DNA from: Pseudomonadota bacterium
GTDB lineage: Bacteria > Bdellovibrionota_C > UBA2361 > OMII01
DNA: 36,720 nucleotides
Direction of reading: 5' to 3'
Assembly (NCBI GenBank): GCA_900299035.1
Contig: OMIG01000176.1
Span: 1 to 36,720, forward strand
Position numbers and translations under genes: made by a program. Positions 14,680 to 21,938 of this stretch are shown here, in pieces. A model generated the notes under the pieces. The model saw nothing but the letters and a program-made list of their open reading frames with translations, ran no database searches and had not been told where the DNA came from. Position 1 is the first letter of the stretch, and each line of letters starts with the position of its first letter.

Positions 14680-15918
14680 CTACTGGGCCTGCCGCATCAC
14701 CATTCCGGCGAAGGTGACGGCGCACTCACCGGGGTAGTCCACCGCCTGCTCGTATGAGATGAGCTCGACATCCGGCTTTGTGCCGAGCCGCTCGAACAGG
14801 TCGAGGATCGTATACATAGTCGGGAATCCGCAGATACGCCGCTCGTCATTGTCCTGGCATATGTGTGCGAAGAGCGATTCCTTGTCCGCGTTCTCTAGCG
14901 CCTTGAGGTACTCCATGTCCCTAGCCCGGACTTGCTCCATCTTTTCAGGGGTGAGGGGCTTTGTGTCTCCAAAGCTCATCCCGACGTGGGCCATGTCCAC
15001 TCCGGCCACAAAGCAGACCCTCTTGCCCTCTGCCTCACGTGCACGAATCGCCTCACACAGCGCCCCTACGAAAGACTCGTACTCCTCTAGCTCGGTCGGC
15101 GCGCGCTGCTCTACGACCGCGCGGTGGAAGCTCCCCACCAACACCGGAGCGATCATGGCCGTCGGCTGTACGCTGCTTAGGAACGGCAGCTGCAGCTCTA
15201 GCGAGTGCTCTCGCTTGTGGAGGAACTGCCCTTCGAAGGAGCGCTTGATTCCGTGCTGCGCAGCAACCTTCGTCACAAACTCCACATCGCACGCAAGAGT
15301 CCCAAGAGGCGACGAAAAGTCCTTGGCGCACAGGTGAAAGAGCCGCTCGCTGTACTGGTGGGCGGTGCCTATTAGCACGTATAGGTCAGCCGACTCACCA
15401 CGGAGCCGTGGGTACGTGCGTCCGTAGCAGCCTCCGCCTCGCTGGTAGTCGATGTGCGGTGCTACCAGGCAGGCTACGCTCCGAAGGCTGTCGGCTTCCG
15501 CGCTAGCCTGTGCCAAGTACGAGTCAATGAGGGCCGCGAGACGCTGCTGCTCCGCTGGGTACGAGCGTCCCGCCAGCGCTGGTGCGCGAACCTCTGCTCG
15601 CTCAAATGCCTCTTTAGCTTCCTGGCCCGCTGCAAAGAATCTGCCATTTGCCAAGAACAGGTGATCGTCGAGCAGCGTTATGAGCTCAACGAGCGTCTTC
15701 TCCGTTAGGCCCTGCGGCGAAAAGCGTGCCAGTACCTCCTCTCGCGATACCGTTCCGTCGAAGAGCGAAACGATTGGGCCGACTGCTGGCACGAGCAGCA
15801 GCGGCTTCTCTGATATCCCAACCGGGCACTGCAGCACGAGCACCTGCTGCCCGCCGGCGTCGTGGAGCCGGATGTCGATGGGCCAGCCAAGCTTGGGGTG
15901 GCTGTAGGAAGAGTCCAT
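14680..15918 (-). CDS. MEMO1 family protein with N-terminal extra domain
   Basis: Residues about 110-412 form a MEMO1 domain, related to non-haem-iron LigB-type dioxygenases and called AmmeMemoRadiSam system protein B in bacteria. Visible landmarks are RAPALAGRSYPA, VAPHIDYQRGGGCYGRTY with His155, LIGTAH, HKREHSLELQLPFL, VAGVDMAHVG and CGFPTMYTIL, which supply the conserved His, Asp and Cys residues. The first 105 residues (PIDIRLHDAGGQQVLVLQ..., DGTVSREEVLARF, LLDDHLFLANGRFF) look like a small winged-helix, PqqD-like unit. The ATG at 15918 has GAGGG seven bases upstream; the frame remains open to 16329 but that stretch is antisense to a lipoprotein gene and is not counted. The radical-SAM and AMMECR1 partners are not in the window. 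Biochemical role unknown. Confidence 0.85.
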   Translation of the reverse strand: MDSSYSHPKLGWPIDIRLHDAGGQQVLVLQCPVGISEKPLLLVPAVGPIVSLFDGTVSREEVLARFSPQGLTEKTLVELITLLDDHLFLANGRFFAAGQEAKEAFERAEVRAPALAGRSYPAEQQRLAALIDSYLAQASAEADSLRSVACLVAPHIDYQRGGGCYGRTYPRLRGESADLYVLIGTAHQYSERLFHLCAKDFSSPLGTLACDVEFVTKVAAQHGIKRSFEGQFLHKREHSLELQLPFLSSVQPTAMIAPVLVGSFHRAVVEQRAPTELEEYESFVGALCEAIRAREAEGKRVCFVAGVDMAHVGMSFGDTKPLTPEKMEQVRARDMEYLKALENADKESLFAHICQDNDERRICGFPTMYTILDLFERLGTKPDVELISYEQAVDYPGECAVTFAGMVMRQAQ

Positions 15919-15980
15919 GGGAGATCCCTCTATGATACCGCCGGAAAGGCTCCGGCACCATTGCGCTTTAGAGTCTTGCG

Positions 15981-16010
15981 TTGTGCCACTGCACAACCCC
16001 GCCGTACAAT
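15981..16010 (+). promoter_or_regulatory. promoter with overlapping palindrome, upstream of lipoprotein 1
   Basis: TTGTGC (15981-15986), an 18-nt spacer and TACAAT (16005-16010, five of six consensus bases) form a promoter whose expected start is about 16017, one base before the ATG at 16018. The -35 box is the left arm of a perfect inverted repeat TTGTGC-cact-GCACAA (15981-15996), a possible operator. The paralogue at 16811 has the same TTGTGC-18-TAC layout but lacks the palindrome. Confidence 0.55.
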
Positions 16011-16017
16011 GAGGGGA

Positions 16018-16380
16018 ATGCGCGGGGCTTTCACCACTATCTTCGGCTTGCTGGCTGTGCTGATAGCCGCGTCCGGCTGCACGCGCGAGAGTGTGCCCAG
16101 TGAGCGCATCATGGTGAAGAACGACTCTCGCGAGCCCGCCTACAACGTCATCGTCGTGACTGCTGGCGCTCAGCGATTCACGCTCAAGCCGACGCAGAGC
16201 GTCCTCCTGCCGAAAAACACGCGCTTTTTTAAAGTCCAGCGAGCCTACGAGACGTTCACGCGCTACTACTCGGTTGACTGCCCTCCTCCGGGGCCTCACG
16301 GCACCTTCATCAAGCTTGTAGATATTCACATGAGGCAGATCGACGGCGGTTGCCGCACGGTGGATATTTACCAGAAGTGA
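16018..16380 (+). CDS. small lipoprotein, paralogue 1
   Basis: Unrecognised family. From the ATG at 16018 the product has 120 residues, with a signal peptide ending in a lipobox (LIAASGC, Cys21), so a lipid-anchored envelope protein is expected. The mature part shares RIMVKND, a YNVI strand, a LKP segment, the VQR-Y--FTR-Y-V-CPPPG stretch and HGTFIKL-DIH followed by GGC with the product of the gene at 16811; the two shared cysteines (CPPPG and GGC) could form a disulphide. An ATG at 16009 and a longer open frame back to 15862 exist, but the latter overlaps the MEMO gene antisense. Position of the -10 box favours the 16018 start. Confidence 0.75.
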   Translation: MRGAFTTIFGLLAVLIAASGCTRESVPSERIMVKNDSREPAYNVIVVTAGAQRFTLKPTQSVLLPKNTRFFKVQRAYETFTRYYSVDCPPPGPHGTFIKLVDIHMRQIDGGCRTVDIYQK

Positions 16381-16461
16381 GCGCGTGGGGCTGAGAAGCC
16401 CGCTCGCCCAAGAGGCGCAGATCTCCCATGAAAGGCCACGTCTACCTTGAGAGAGCGTCTC

Positions 16462-16504
16462 GCCCCTTTCGTAGCGCCGGCTTTCTAGCCGGCAGTGAAG
16501 GGGC
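16462..16504. repeat. REP-like palindrome type A, forward copy
   Basis: GCCGGC (16476-16481), TTTCTA, GCCGGC (16488-16493), flanked by GTAGC on the left and AGTGAA on the right; outer bases GCCCCTT/AAGGGGC also pair, so the whole unit is an extended imperfect hairpin. Inverted copies occur at 16581-16617 and 16701-16735, and further copies at 36541-36580 and 36661-36696. Confidence 0.85.
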
Positions 16505-16522
16505 TCGCCTCCTGGGCGTGCT

Positions 16523-16617
16523 GTTTCACCTAGTCAGCTCAAGAGCTGACCCCGCAAACCAAGCAGCATCGATCCTCTAACCCTTTCACTGCCGGCTAGA
16601 AAGCCGGCGCTACGGGG
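16523..16617. repeat. compound repeat unit 1 (palindrome B plus inverted palindrome A)
   Basis: Begins GTTTCACCTA, then palindrome B GTCAGCTC-aa-GAGCTGAC (16533-16550), GCAAAC, AGCAGCATCGATCCTC, CCCTTTCACT, and an inverted palindrome A GCCGGC-TAGAAA-GCCGGC (16591-16608) with GCTACGGG. The same block recurs 119 bp downstream. Confidence 0.85.
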
Positions 16618-16641
16618 AAATCGAGGCGGTGCTCGGAGTTC

Positions 16642-16735
16642 GTTTCACCTAGTCAGCTCAAGAGCTGACTACGCAAACGAAGCAGCATCGATCCTCAAGC
16701 CCTTTCACTGCCGGCTAGAAAGCCGGCGCTACGGG
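16642..16735. repeat. compound repeat unit 2 (palindrome B plus inverted palindrome A)
   Basis: Near-copy of 16523-16617 at a distance of 119 bp: palindrome B at 16652-16669 and inverted palindrome A at 16710-16727. The differences are mainly CCC/TAC after palindrome B and TAAC/AAGC before the CCTTTCACT block. The stretch 16381-16767 holds no gene. Confidence 0.85.
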
Positions 16736-16767
16736 AGAAATGGAAGCAGCGCTGGAGTACTGCCTGA

Positions 16768-16797
16768 TTGTGCCCCCAACCCGGCTCCGTGTACGCT
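16768..16797 (+). promoter_or_regulatory. predicted promoter of lipoprotein 2
   Basis: TTGTGC (16768-16773), 18-nt spacer, TACGCT (16792-16797), start expected near 16804 and ATG at 16811. Same -35 box and spacer length as the promoter of the paralogue at 15981. Confidence 0.4.
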
Positions 16798-16810
16798 CTA
16801 CACGCGCACT

Positions 16811-17164
16811 ATGAAACTTCTCCGCTTTGCTATCATTTTGACCTCGGCAGCATTCTGCGCATGCTCGGGAGATCGCGCTCCCGCCGGCCGCATCATGGTC
16901 AAGAACGACTCGCAAGACTCTGAGTACAACGTCATCACCGTCTCTGGAGGTGGCGCGAGCGCCTCTCTCAAGCCTGGCGAGCGGTTTGTGCTTCCCGCCA
17001 GCACTAAGAGCTTCTCCGTGCAGCGGCGCTACCGAGACTTTACTCGCGCCTACACGGTTGAGTGTCCGCCGCCCGGCGCGCGCGGAACCTTCATTAAGCT
17101 CATCGACATCCACGTCAACCGCATCGCCGGTGGCTGCAAGACTACGAGTGCCTCGAAGCGCTAG
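16811..17164 (+). CDS. small lipoprotein, paralogue 2
   Basis: A 117-residue paralogue of the protein encoded at 16018, clearly related over the whole mature region (RIMVKNDS, YNVI, SLKPGE, VQR-YRDFTRAY, CPPPGARGTFIKLIDIH, GGC). Cys18 aligns with the lipobox Cys21 of the paralogue, but the bases before it encode AFCAC, a poor lipobox, so lipidation is less sure here. The C-terminus ends in a short basic stretch (TTSASKR). No ribosome-binding site stands before the ATG. The two genes are separated by the palindromic-repeat array and presumably arose by local duplication. Function unknown; export to the envelope is inferred. Confidence 0.75.
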   Translation: MKLLRFAIILTSAAFCACSGDRAPAGRIMVKNDSQDSEYNVITVSGGGASASLKPGERFVLPASTKSFSVQRRYRDFTRAYTVECPPPGARGTFIKLIDIHVNRIAGGCKTTSASKR

Positions 17165-17198
17165 CACGGTACCGTAGCGCGCTCAGAGCCGCCCGAGG

Positions 17199-18581
17199 CT
17201 ACTTGCCGATGCAGAACTTCGAGAAGATCCGTCCGAGGATATCTTCCGTGTAGGTCTTTCCAACGATCTCGTCGAGCGCCGAGAGCGCTTCCCGCAGATC
17301 TGCCACGAGGATGGCCAGGGGTGCCTGCTTCGAGTGGGTCATATCGATGAAAGCACTGAGCGAGTCTTGCGCTCGGCGCAGGCAGTCGCGGTGACGCTCG
17401 TTGGTGACTACCTCGCCGGCTTCGCCTCGCTCTGGCATCTCACGCGCCACGTCGTCGACGAGAGCCTCCAGCAGCGGGCCGATGCCAGCCCCAGTCTTGG
17501 CTGACACGTAGAAGAGCTGCTGGCAAACCGCGGAGTCAGGCTGGAAGAGCCCCAGTGCGGCTGGGTTGACGTCAATCTTGTTGCCCACCATCCAGATGCG
17601 CTTCGTTGCCCCTTTGAGCACCGCAAGCGTCTCAAGCCACGCGGGCGAGGAGTCAGTGGCATCAACTACAAACAGCACGATGTCCGCCCACGGCAGCCGC
17701 TCCTTTGCAAGCTCGACGCCTATTCTTTCAACCTCATCACTCGTCTCACGGATGCCAGCAGAGTCGCAGAAGACGAACTTGTGCCCCGCGAGCGAAGCCT
17801 CTTCCTCGATCAGGTCCCGAGTTGTGCCCGAAACAGCCGACACTATCGCCTTTCTCTTCCCAACGAGCAGGTTGAGCAGGCTCGACTTCCCGGCGTTTGG
17901 GCGCCCACATAGCAGCACCCGCACGCCGTCCTTCACGAGCGAGCCGAAGGCGTAGGACGCAAGCAGCTTCGACACCTGCGCGCGCGCTACCTCTGCTCGC
18001 GCTGCAACCTGGGCTAGCTTGTCGGGCTGGATGTCTTCTTCAGGGAAATCTATGGTGGCTTCGAGCTCGGCGAGCGCGTCACGCAGCGGCTCGCCGATTG
18101 ACTCGACCGCTTGGCTGAAGCGTCCCTTGAGCTGCTCGCCTGCGAAGCGCAGCTCTTCCTCGCTCTTTGAGTTTACCACGTCGGCAACCGCCTCGGCCTG
18201 CGCCAGGTCGAGCTTGCCGCTAAGGAATGCGCGCTTGGTGAACTCACCAGCCGGGGCGGGAAGGATTCCGAAGGCGTACAGCGACCGGAGCACCCGCTGG
18301 ACGAGCACAGGGCTGCCGTGGAACTGCAGCTCTGCGACGTCTTCTCCCGTGTAGCTCGCTGGCCCTGGCATGAACACGGCGAGGGCCTTGTCGATCGGCT
18401 CGCCCGTCTTAAAGTCGAGGATGTCCCCAAAGCACATGAGGCGCGGGCTTGAGAGCGGATCTTTCTTGCTGCGAAAGAGCTCCCCGAGCGCCATGCGCGT
18501 GCGCGGACCGCTGACTCGAATGACTGCCACGCCGGCTGGTGCCGGTGCGGTCGCGAGCGCAGCAATCGTTGAGCCGTCCAT
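17199..18581 (-). CDS. mnmE: tRNA modification GTPase MnmE
   Basis: With MnmG, MnmE installs the (carboxymethyl)aminomethyl group on U34 of tRNAs reading two-family box codons. The 460-residue protein has the N-terminal formyl-THF-binding domain (DTIAALAT-like start, GVAVIRVSG, SYTGEDVAELQFHGS, PAPAGEFTKRAFLSGKLDLAQAEAVADV), a helical domain split by a G domain with G1 GRPNAGKSS (226-234), SGTTRD, G3 DSAG (273-276) and G4 NKID, and the C-terminal FCIGK with its essential Cys. Its ATG overlaps the yidC stop by one base (TAATG), so translation is probably coupled. The order rpmH-rnpA-yidD-yidC-mnmE is widely conserved. Confidence 0.98.
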   Translation of the reverse strand: MDGSTIAALATAPAPAGVAVIRVSGPRTRMALGELFRSKKDPLSSPRLMCFGDILDFKTGEPIDKALAVFMPGPASYTGEDVAELQFHGSPVLVQRVLRSLYAFGILPAPAGEFTKRAFLSGKLDLAQAEAVADVVNSKSEEELRFAGEQLKGRFSQAVESIGEPLRDALAELEATIDFPEEDIQPDKLAQVAARAEVARAQVSKLLASYAFGSLVKDGVRVLLCGRPNAGKSSLLNLLVGKRKAIVSAVSGTTRDLIEEEASLAGHKFVFCDSAGIRETSDEVERIGVELAKERLPWADIVLFVVDATDSSPAWLETLAVLKGATKRIWMVGNKIDVNPAALGLFQPDSAVCQQLFYVSAKTGAGIGPLLEALVDDVAREMPERGEAGEVVTNERHRDCLRRAQDSLSAFIDMTHSKQAPLAILVADLREALSALDEIVGKTYTEDILGRIFSKFCIGK

Positions 18582-20317
18582 TAAATCAGCGTGAGGATGT
18601 ATCCGCCCGCCAGCGTCAGCATGCTCACCACGAAGGTAGCCATGTAGACCGACCCCTTCTCGGTGTTGCGCATGTACACCTGCTGCGTGATTGAGATGAT
18701 GTTGTTCACGAGCCAGTACAGGACGAGGCCAGCCGGCATCGGGTAGACGATGAACATGATGGCGAAGATTATCGGCATCATCATCATCATCTTCTGCTGC
18801 TGTGGGTCAGCCGACGGGTTCGGCGTGGTCCACTGCTGGATGATCATCGAAGCTGACATGAGCAGCACCATCACCGGCACCCCAATGCCGAACATTTCGA
18901 GCCGCTCCGGCGCTGACAGGTCAGTAATCCACAGCGCAAACCCTGCGTGGCGAAGCTCTATGGAGTTCGAGAGCGCGTTGTAGAGGCCGAGGAACACCGG
19001 GATCTGGATCGCTATTGGGAAGCAGCCGCCCATCGGGTTGATGCCCCGGCGCTGGTAGAGGGCCAGCATCTCCTGATTGAGCTGCGTTGGGTCCTTGATG
19101 CGCTCACGCAGGGCCTTAATCTCGGGCTGAACCTCCTGCATCTTCTTCATTGAGGCGAAGCTCGCCTTGGAGAGCGGCAACAGAGCCGTCTTGACGATCA
19201 GCGTCAGGGCTATGATCGCCATGCCGTAGTTGTGCAGGTACAGGTAGAGGTAGTGCAGCAGCCACAGGAGCGGCAGCGCCAGGAACGAGAACCAGCCGAG
19301 GTCAATCGAGCGCTCAAGGTGGTAGTCTCCGACGTACTGGAGCATCTTGTAGTCCTTAGGGCCCGAGTAGACTTCGAAGCGCCCACTCTCAGATCCGCCT
19401 GGCTCACGCGCGAAGTACACCTCACCTTCGCGGCCTAGGACCGTGTTGGACCCTTGGGCGAGCGGGATGATTGTCGACATGAAGTACAGGTTACCGAGAG
19501 CCGCCCACTTCGACGCACCGAAGCCGCGCGCAGCCTCAACCACATCCGAGAGCCCGACCTGCTTAATCTTTCCACTCGGCTCCAGGAGCGTAATGTGAGG
19601 GACCGCGTTCCTCCCGCTCTCAGCAGAGGCCGGGAAGAGCTGCGCCCACTCAAGCCACAGGGCCTGGCCGTCCGGAAGCCTGCGCGACACCGCCGCGTCG
19701 ACTGAGAAGAGGTACGATCCGCCTCGGAACGTGATCTTCTTTGTGACCTCGCTGCCGCTCGGCAGGGTGCCTTTTAGCTCAAGAGAGGCGGTGCTTCCCT
19801 GGGGAACGGTCACCACCGGGCTCTGCTCAGAGGCAGGCGCCCCATTGATGGAAACGAGCGAGTACATCACTCGCTCATCGCTCTCGGAGCCGGCGTAGAG
19901 GCCCAGAGGGAAGCTCGTGCCGTCCGGATTGTCGATCAGGTCGAGGCCCTCCTCCGAATGAAGCTGGGTCTTGTAGTCTTGGAGCTTGAGGCTCAGCACT
20001 CTGCCTCCTAGCCTGGAGAGCAGCACCTGCGAGACGCCAGTATTTACCACGGCAGACTTGGCTGCCTCGAGCTCAGCCCTGCTTGGGTGCTTCGCTGCCT
20101 GGCCAGCGGAGGGAAGCGTGACTTGCTGCGGCGCTGACGACTGCACCTGCACGGCGGGCGCAGCAGCCCCTCCCTGGGATTCCTGCTGTTGCTGTTCGCC
20201 CGCTGGAGCCGCTTGACGAGGCGGCTGATTTAAGTTCGACCAGATCAGCGCGATGAAGATGCAGATGATGATCGCCTGGAGAGTTCGAGTGTTCTGTTCC
20301 TTGGAGTTGTCGAGCAC
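18581..20317 (-). CDS. yidC: membrane protein insertase YidC
   Basis: Inserts and folds inner-membrane proteins, alone or with SecYEG. The 578-residue product is the long Gram-negative form: an N-terminal membrane anchor (about 14-28), a Gln/Ala-rich linker, a large periplasmic beta domain (about 90-360) and the conserved five-helix C-terminal core with GMAIIALTLIVKTALLPLS, the KKMQEVQPEIKALRERIK cytosolic hairpin, NPMGGCFPIAIQIPVFLGLY and PAGLVLYWLVNNIISITQQ. The start is GTG with AAGGA five bases upstream. A separate promoter lies in the 190-nt gap after yidD, so it need not depend on the rpmH promoter. A Lys-rich cytosolic tail is short. Confidence 0.98.
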   Translation of the reverse strand: MLDNSKEQNTRTLQAIIICIFIALIWSNLNQPPRQAAPAGEQQQQESQGGAAAPAVQVQSSAPQQVTLPSAGQAAKHPSRAELEAAKSAVVNTGVSQVLLSRLGGRVLSLKLQDYKTQLHSEEGLDLIDNPDGTSFPLGLYAGSESDERVMYSLVSINGAPASEQSPVVTVPQGSTASLELKGTLPSGSEVTKKITFRGGSYLFSVDAAVSRRLPDGQALWLEWAQLFPASAESGRNAVPHITLLEPSGKIKQVGLSDVVEAARGFGASKWAALGNLYFMSTIIPLAQGSNTVLGREGEVYFAREPGGSESGRFEVYSGPKDYKMLQYVGDYHLERSIDLGWFSFLALPLLWLLHYLYLYLHNYGMAIIALTLIVKTALLPLSKASFASMKKMQEVQPEIKALRERIKDPTQLNQEMLALYQRRGINPMGGCFPIAIQIPVFLGLYNALSNSIELRHAGFALWITDLSAPERLEMFGIGVPVMVLLMSASMIIQQWTTPNPSADPQQQKMMMMMPIIFAIMFIVYPMPAGLVLYWLVNNIISITQQVYMRNTEKGSVYMATFVVSMLTLAGGYILTLI

Positions 20318-20389
20318 GGAGGTCCTTACTGGTTACAGGAGAGAGAGCGCGGCTAGAGATCGCAAGTTTTGGCGCCCCAAGCAAAGGCT

Positions 20390-20418
20390 GTTGTAAGAAA
20401 AGACCTTCCCAAAATCAA
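20390..20418 (-). promoter_or_regulatory. predicted promoter of yidC-mnmE
   Basis: On the minus strand TTGATT (20413-20418), 17-nt spacer, TACAAC (20390-20395), in the gap between yidD and yidC. A hairpin CGAG/CTCG lies nearby at 20465-20479. Confidence 0.45.
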
Positions 20419-20506
20419 GGCGTTAGGCAGAAAAAGCGGGCTCTCGTGAAGGTTACGCCGAGTGCGAGCTAACAACTCGTTTGATCACCCCATACAGGGC
20501 ACCAAA

Positions 20507-20755
20507 CTACGGCACAGGGTCAACGCCGCCAGGGTGCAGCGGGTGACACCGGCAGAAGCGACGAGCTGAGAGCCAGCCCCCGCGCAGCCAGCCGTGCCGC
20601 TCCACTGCCTCGAGCGCGTAGTCGGAGCAGCTTGGGCTGAAACGGCAGGCGTTTCCGAAGATCTTGGAGAGCGTGCGCTTGTAGGTCCAGTGGACTGCCC
20701 GCGCAACGGGAACGGAGCAGCGTCGTTGCTCCGATTCAGCATCCTGCGAGATCAC
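20507..20755 (-). CDS. yidD: membrane protein insertion efficiency factor YidD
   Basis: Small amphipathic membrane-associated protein that aids YidC-dependent insertion. Starting at GTG 20755 it has about 82 residues, the family norm, with the signature [19 protein letters not shown] and the ending [17 protein letters not shown], including all conserved cysteines. The GTG overlaps the rnpA stop as GTGA and is preceded by a strong AAGGAGG eight to nine bases upstream, which settles this start over the longer open frame to 20833. The residues after the start ([13 protein letters not shown]) are a little longer than in most relatives. Confidence 0.93.
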   Translation of the reverse strand: MISQDAESEQRRCSVPVARAVHWTYKRTLSKIFGNACRFSPSCSDYALEAVERHGWLRGGWLSARRFCRCHPLHPGGVDPVP

Positions 20756-21174
20756 GGGGCCTCCTCCTTGGGCAGCAATCGATGCCCTCGCCACGCCCCG
20801 ATCAGCTCGCGCCGAAAGTCGGAGATGTCGCACGACTGCACGTCACGCCTGGCCACAACGACCATGTCTATAGGCTTCACAAACTGCGAGCGTACCGAGC
20901 GGAAAACCTCGCGTATGCGGCGCTTAATCAAATTTCGCCGATTAGCTCTCGGCTCAAGCTTCGTCGTTACCGCGATCGCGAGCCGACTGGTGCTCGCGTC
21001 CGAAGGAACGAACAGGATTAAGAAATGCTTGCAGTGAATCTTGGTGCCATCGCTCTGGCACCGCGCGATGTCGGACCGTTTCCGTAGACGGGCGTCAGGC
21101 CCGTGGGAAAAGAGCTTAACGATAGTGCCCCTTGCGCGGTGACTTAACCGAGATGCGCTTGCGGCCACGAGCAC
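20752..21174 (-). CDS. rnpA: ribonuclease P protein component, start uncertain
   Basis: Protein subunit that helps RNase P RNA bind pre-tRNA 5' leaders. The family core is clear: [36 protein letters not shown] (the RNR motif that contacts RNA), and DMVVVARRD. Similarity to other RnpA proteins begins at about [15 protein letters not shown], but no ATG, GTG or TTG lies between the rpmH stop and that point. The start given is the GTG at 21174, inside rpmH, with AAGG six bases upstream (140 residues); GTG 21168 is another choice. A non-standard ATC at 21121-21123, with AAGGGG four bases before it, would give a normal 123-residue protein. The stop overlaps the yidD start. Confidence 0.85.
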   Translation of the reverse strand: MLVAASASRLSHRARGTIVKLFSHGPDARLRKRSDIARCQSDGTKIHCKHFLILFVPSDASTSRLAIAVTTKLEPRANRRNLIKRRIREVFRSVRSQFVKPIDMVVVARRDVQSCDISDFRRELIGAWRGHRLLPKEEAP

Positions 21175-21277
21175 GGCGAGCCTTGAGCACCTTCCGTCCA
21201 CCCTTGGTGGCGCTGCGCTTGCGGAAACCGTGAGTCGTCTGGCGGCTCTTCTTGCTGGGCTTGTACGTGCGTTTCAT
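21116..21277 (-). CDS. rpmH: 50S ribosomal protein L34
   Basis: Short basic ribosomal protein of 53 residues, slightly longer than the common 44-52. It begins [20 protein letters not shown] and continues through [21 protein letters not shown], the invariant L34 signature, ending in KGHYR. The ATG has AGGT about eight bases upstream. It is the first gene of the rpmH-rnpA-yidD-yidC-mnmE cluster; rnpA follows with overlap or directly. dnaA, often divergent from rpmH, is not here; the plus strand carries an unrelated small exported protein instead. Confidence 0.98.
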   Translation of the reverse strand: MKRTYKPSKKSRQTTHGFRKRSATKGGRKVLKARRARGRKRISVKSPRKGHYR

Positions 21278-21305
21278 AGATAACTACCTAAAAGATTGAG
21301 GTCGG

Positions 21306-21334
21306 AGTGTAGATAGTTTCTGCCAAGGGGTCAA
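21306..21334 (-). promoter_or_regulatory. predicted promoter of rpmH
   Basis: On the minus strand TTGACC (21329-21334), a 17-nt spacer and TACACT (21306-21311) form a strong sigma-70 type promoter; start expected near 21299, about 21 nt before the rpmH ATG. Confidence 0.7.
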
Positions 21335-21440
21335 CAAAACCGCCCCTTTTGCCCGGAAAACCCCATAATTTTAGCGCTCTAGCCCAAAATCAACCCCGTC
21401 TCGCCCGATGCAAAACCCCCTTCAATCAACAGCCGCTGGA

Positions 21441-21469
21441 TTGTGATTGACTGCTCCGTGGCGTAGCCT
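21441..21469 (+). promoter_or_regulatory. predicted promoter of the small exported protein
   Basis: TTGTGA (21441-21446), 17-nt spacer, TAGCCT (21464-21469); start near 21476, twenty bases before the ATG at 21496. Confidence 0.4.
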
Positions 21470-21495
21470 TTCCCGAGCATCCTCCTAGAGGTCCC

Positions 21496-21813
21496 ATGTT
21501 CTCCCTGACCGGAAAGCGCCTAAGCCGATTCCTCGCCATCTTCCTCTGCGCGACGCTGCTCGTTTGTGCATTCAGATGTGCGGCCTCCCCCAAGGAAGAA
21601 CTGAGTGAGTACGGCGAGGTTGCCATCGAGCAGCTCGTCGCTATCGAGTCGGAGGCCCCCCTCTTTTTGCTCACTTCTCTAGGCGATCCACCGAAGTTCG
21701 ACACCAAGCTCTACGTGCAGTGGGAAGAGGCCGAGGTCGCGTCCATAGAAGAGTCGGTCCTAATACCGGGCTACGGAGCATCCGATCTAAGTCCGCCTTG
21801 CGGTCGCTCATAG
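21496..21813 (+). CDS. small exported protein of unknown function
   Basis: I do not recognise this 105-residue product. It starts with a basic segment (KRLSRF) and a hydrophobic stretch (about 12-27) typical of a signal peptide, with cleavage likely near CAASPKEE. The mature part of about 75 residues is acidic (EELSEYGEVAIEQLVAIESEAP, EEAEVASIEESV) and ends in DLSPPCGRS. The ATG is preceded by AGAGG four bases upstream and by a fair promoter. It is divergent from rpmH and 125 nt upstream of the outer-membrane barrel gene; whether they work together is not evident. Confidence 0.62.
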   Translation: MFSLTGKRLSRFLAIFLCATLLVCAFRCAASPKEELSEYGEVAIEQLVAIESEAPLFLLTSLGDPPKFDTKLYVQWEEAEVASIEESVLIPGYGASDLSPPCGRS

Positions 21814-21938
21814 GTTCCCGCCCGCTCTTGCGCTGCCCCGCCGTCACAGCGCCCCAAGAGAGAGCTCTCCAGCCCCGAAGCTTCTGTGAAGCCTCGCGCG
21901 CTTGGCGGCTAGAGTGTTAAAGCTAAACCGATACGACC

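Noticed and set aside
15919-16329. N-terminal extension of the MEMO1 gene
   Set aside because: Overlaps the lipoprotein gene antisense; the internal ATG at 15918 has a good ribosome-binding site.
16462-16735. CRISPR array
   Set aside because: The repeats are palindromic, few, differ in orientation and lack uniform unique spacers; no cas gene is present.
21278-21495. Replication origin next to rpmH
   Set aside because: No dnaA gene and no cluster of TTATNCACA boxes is seen in this gap.
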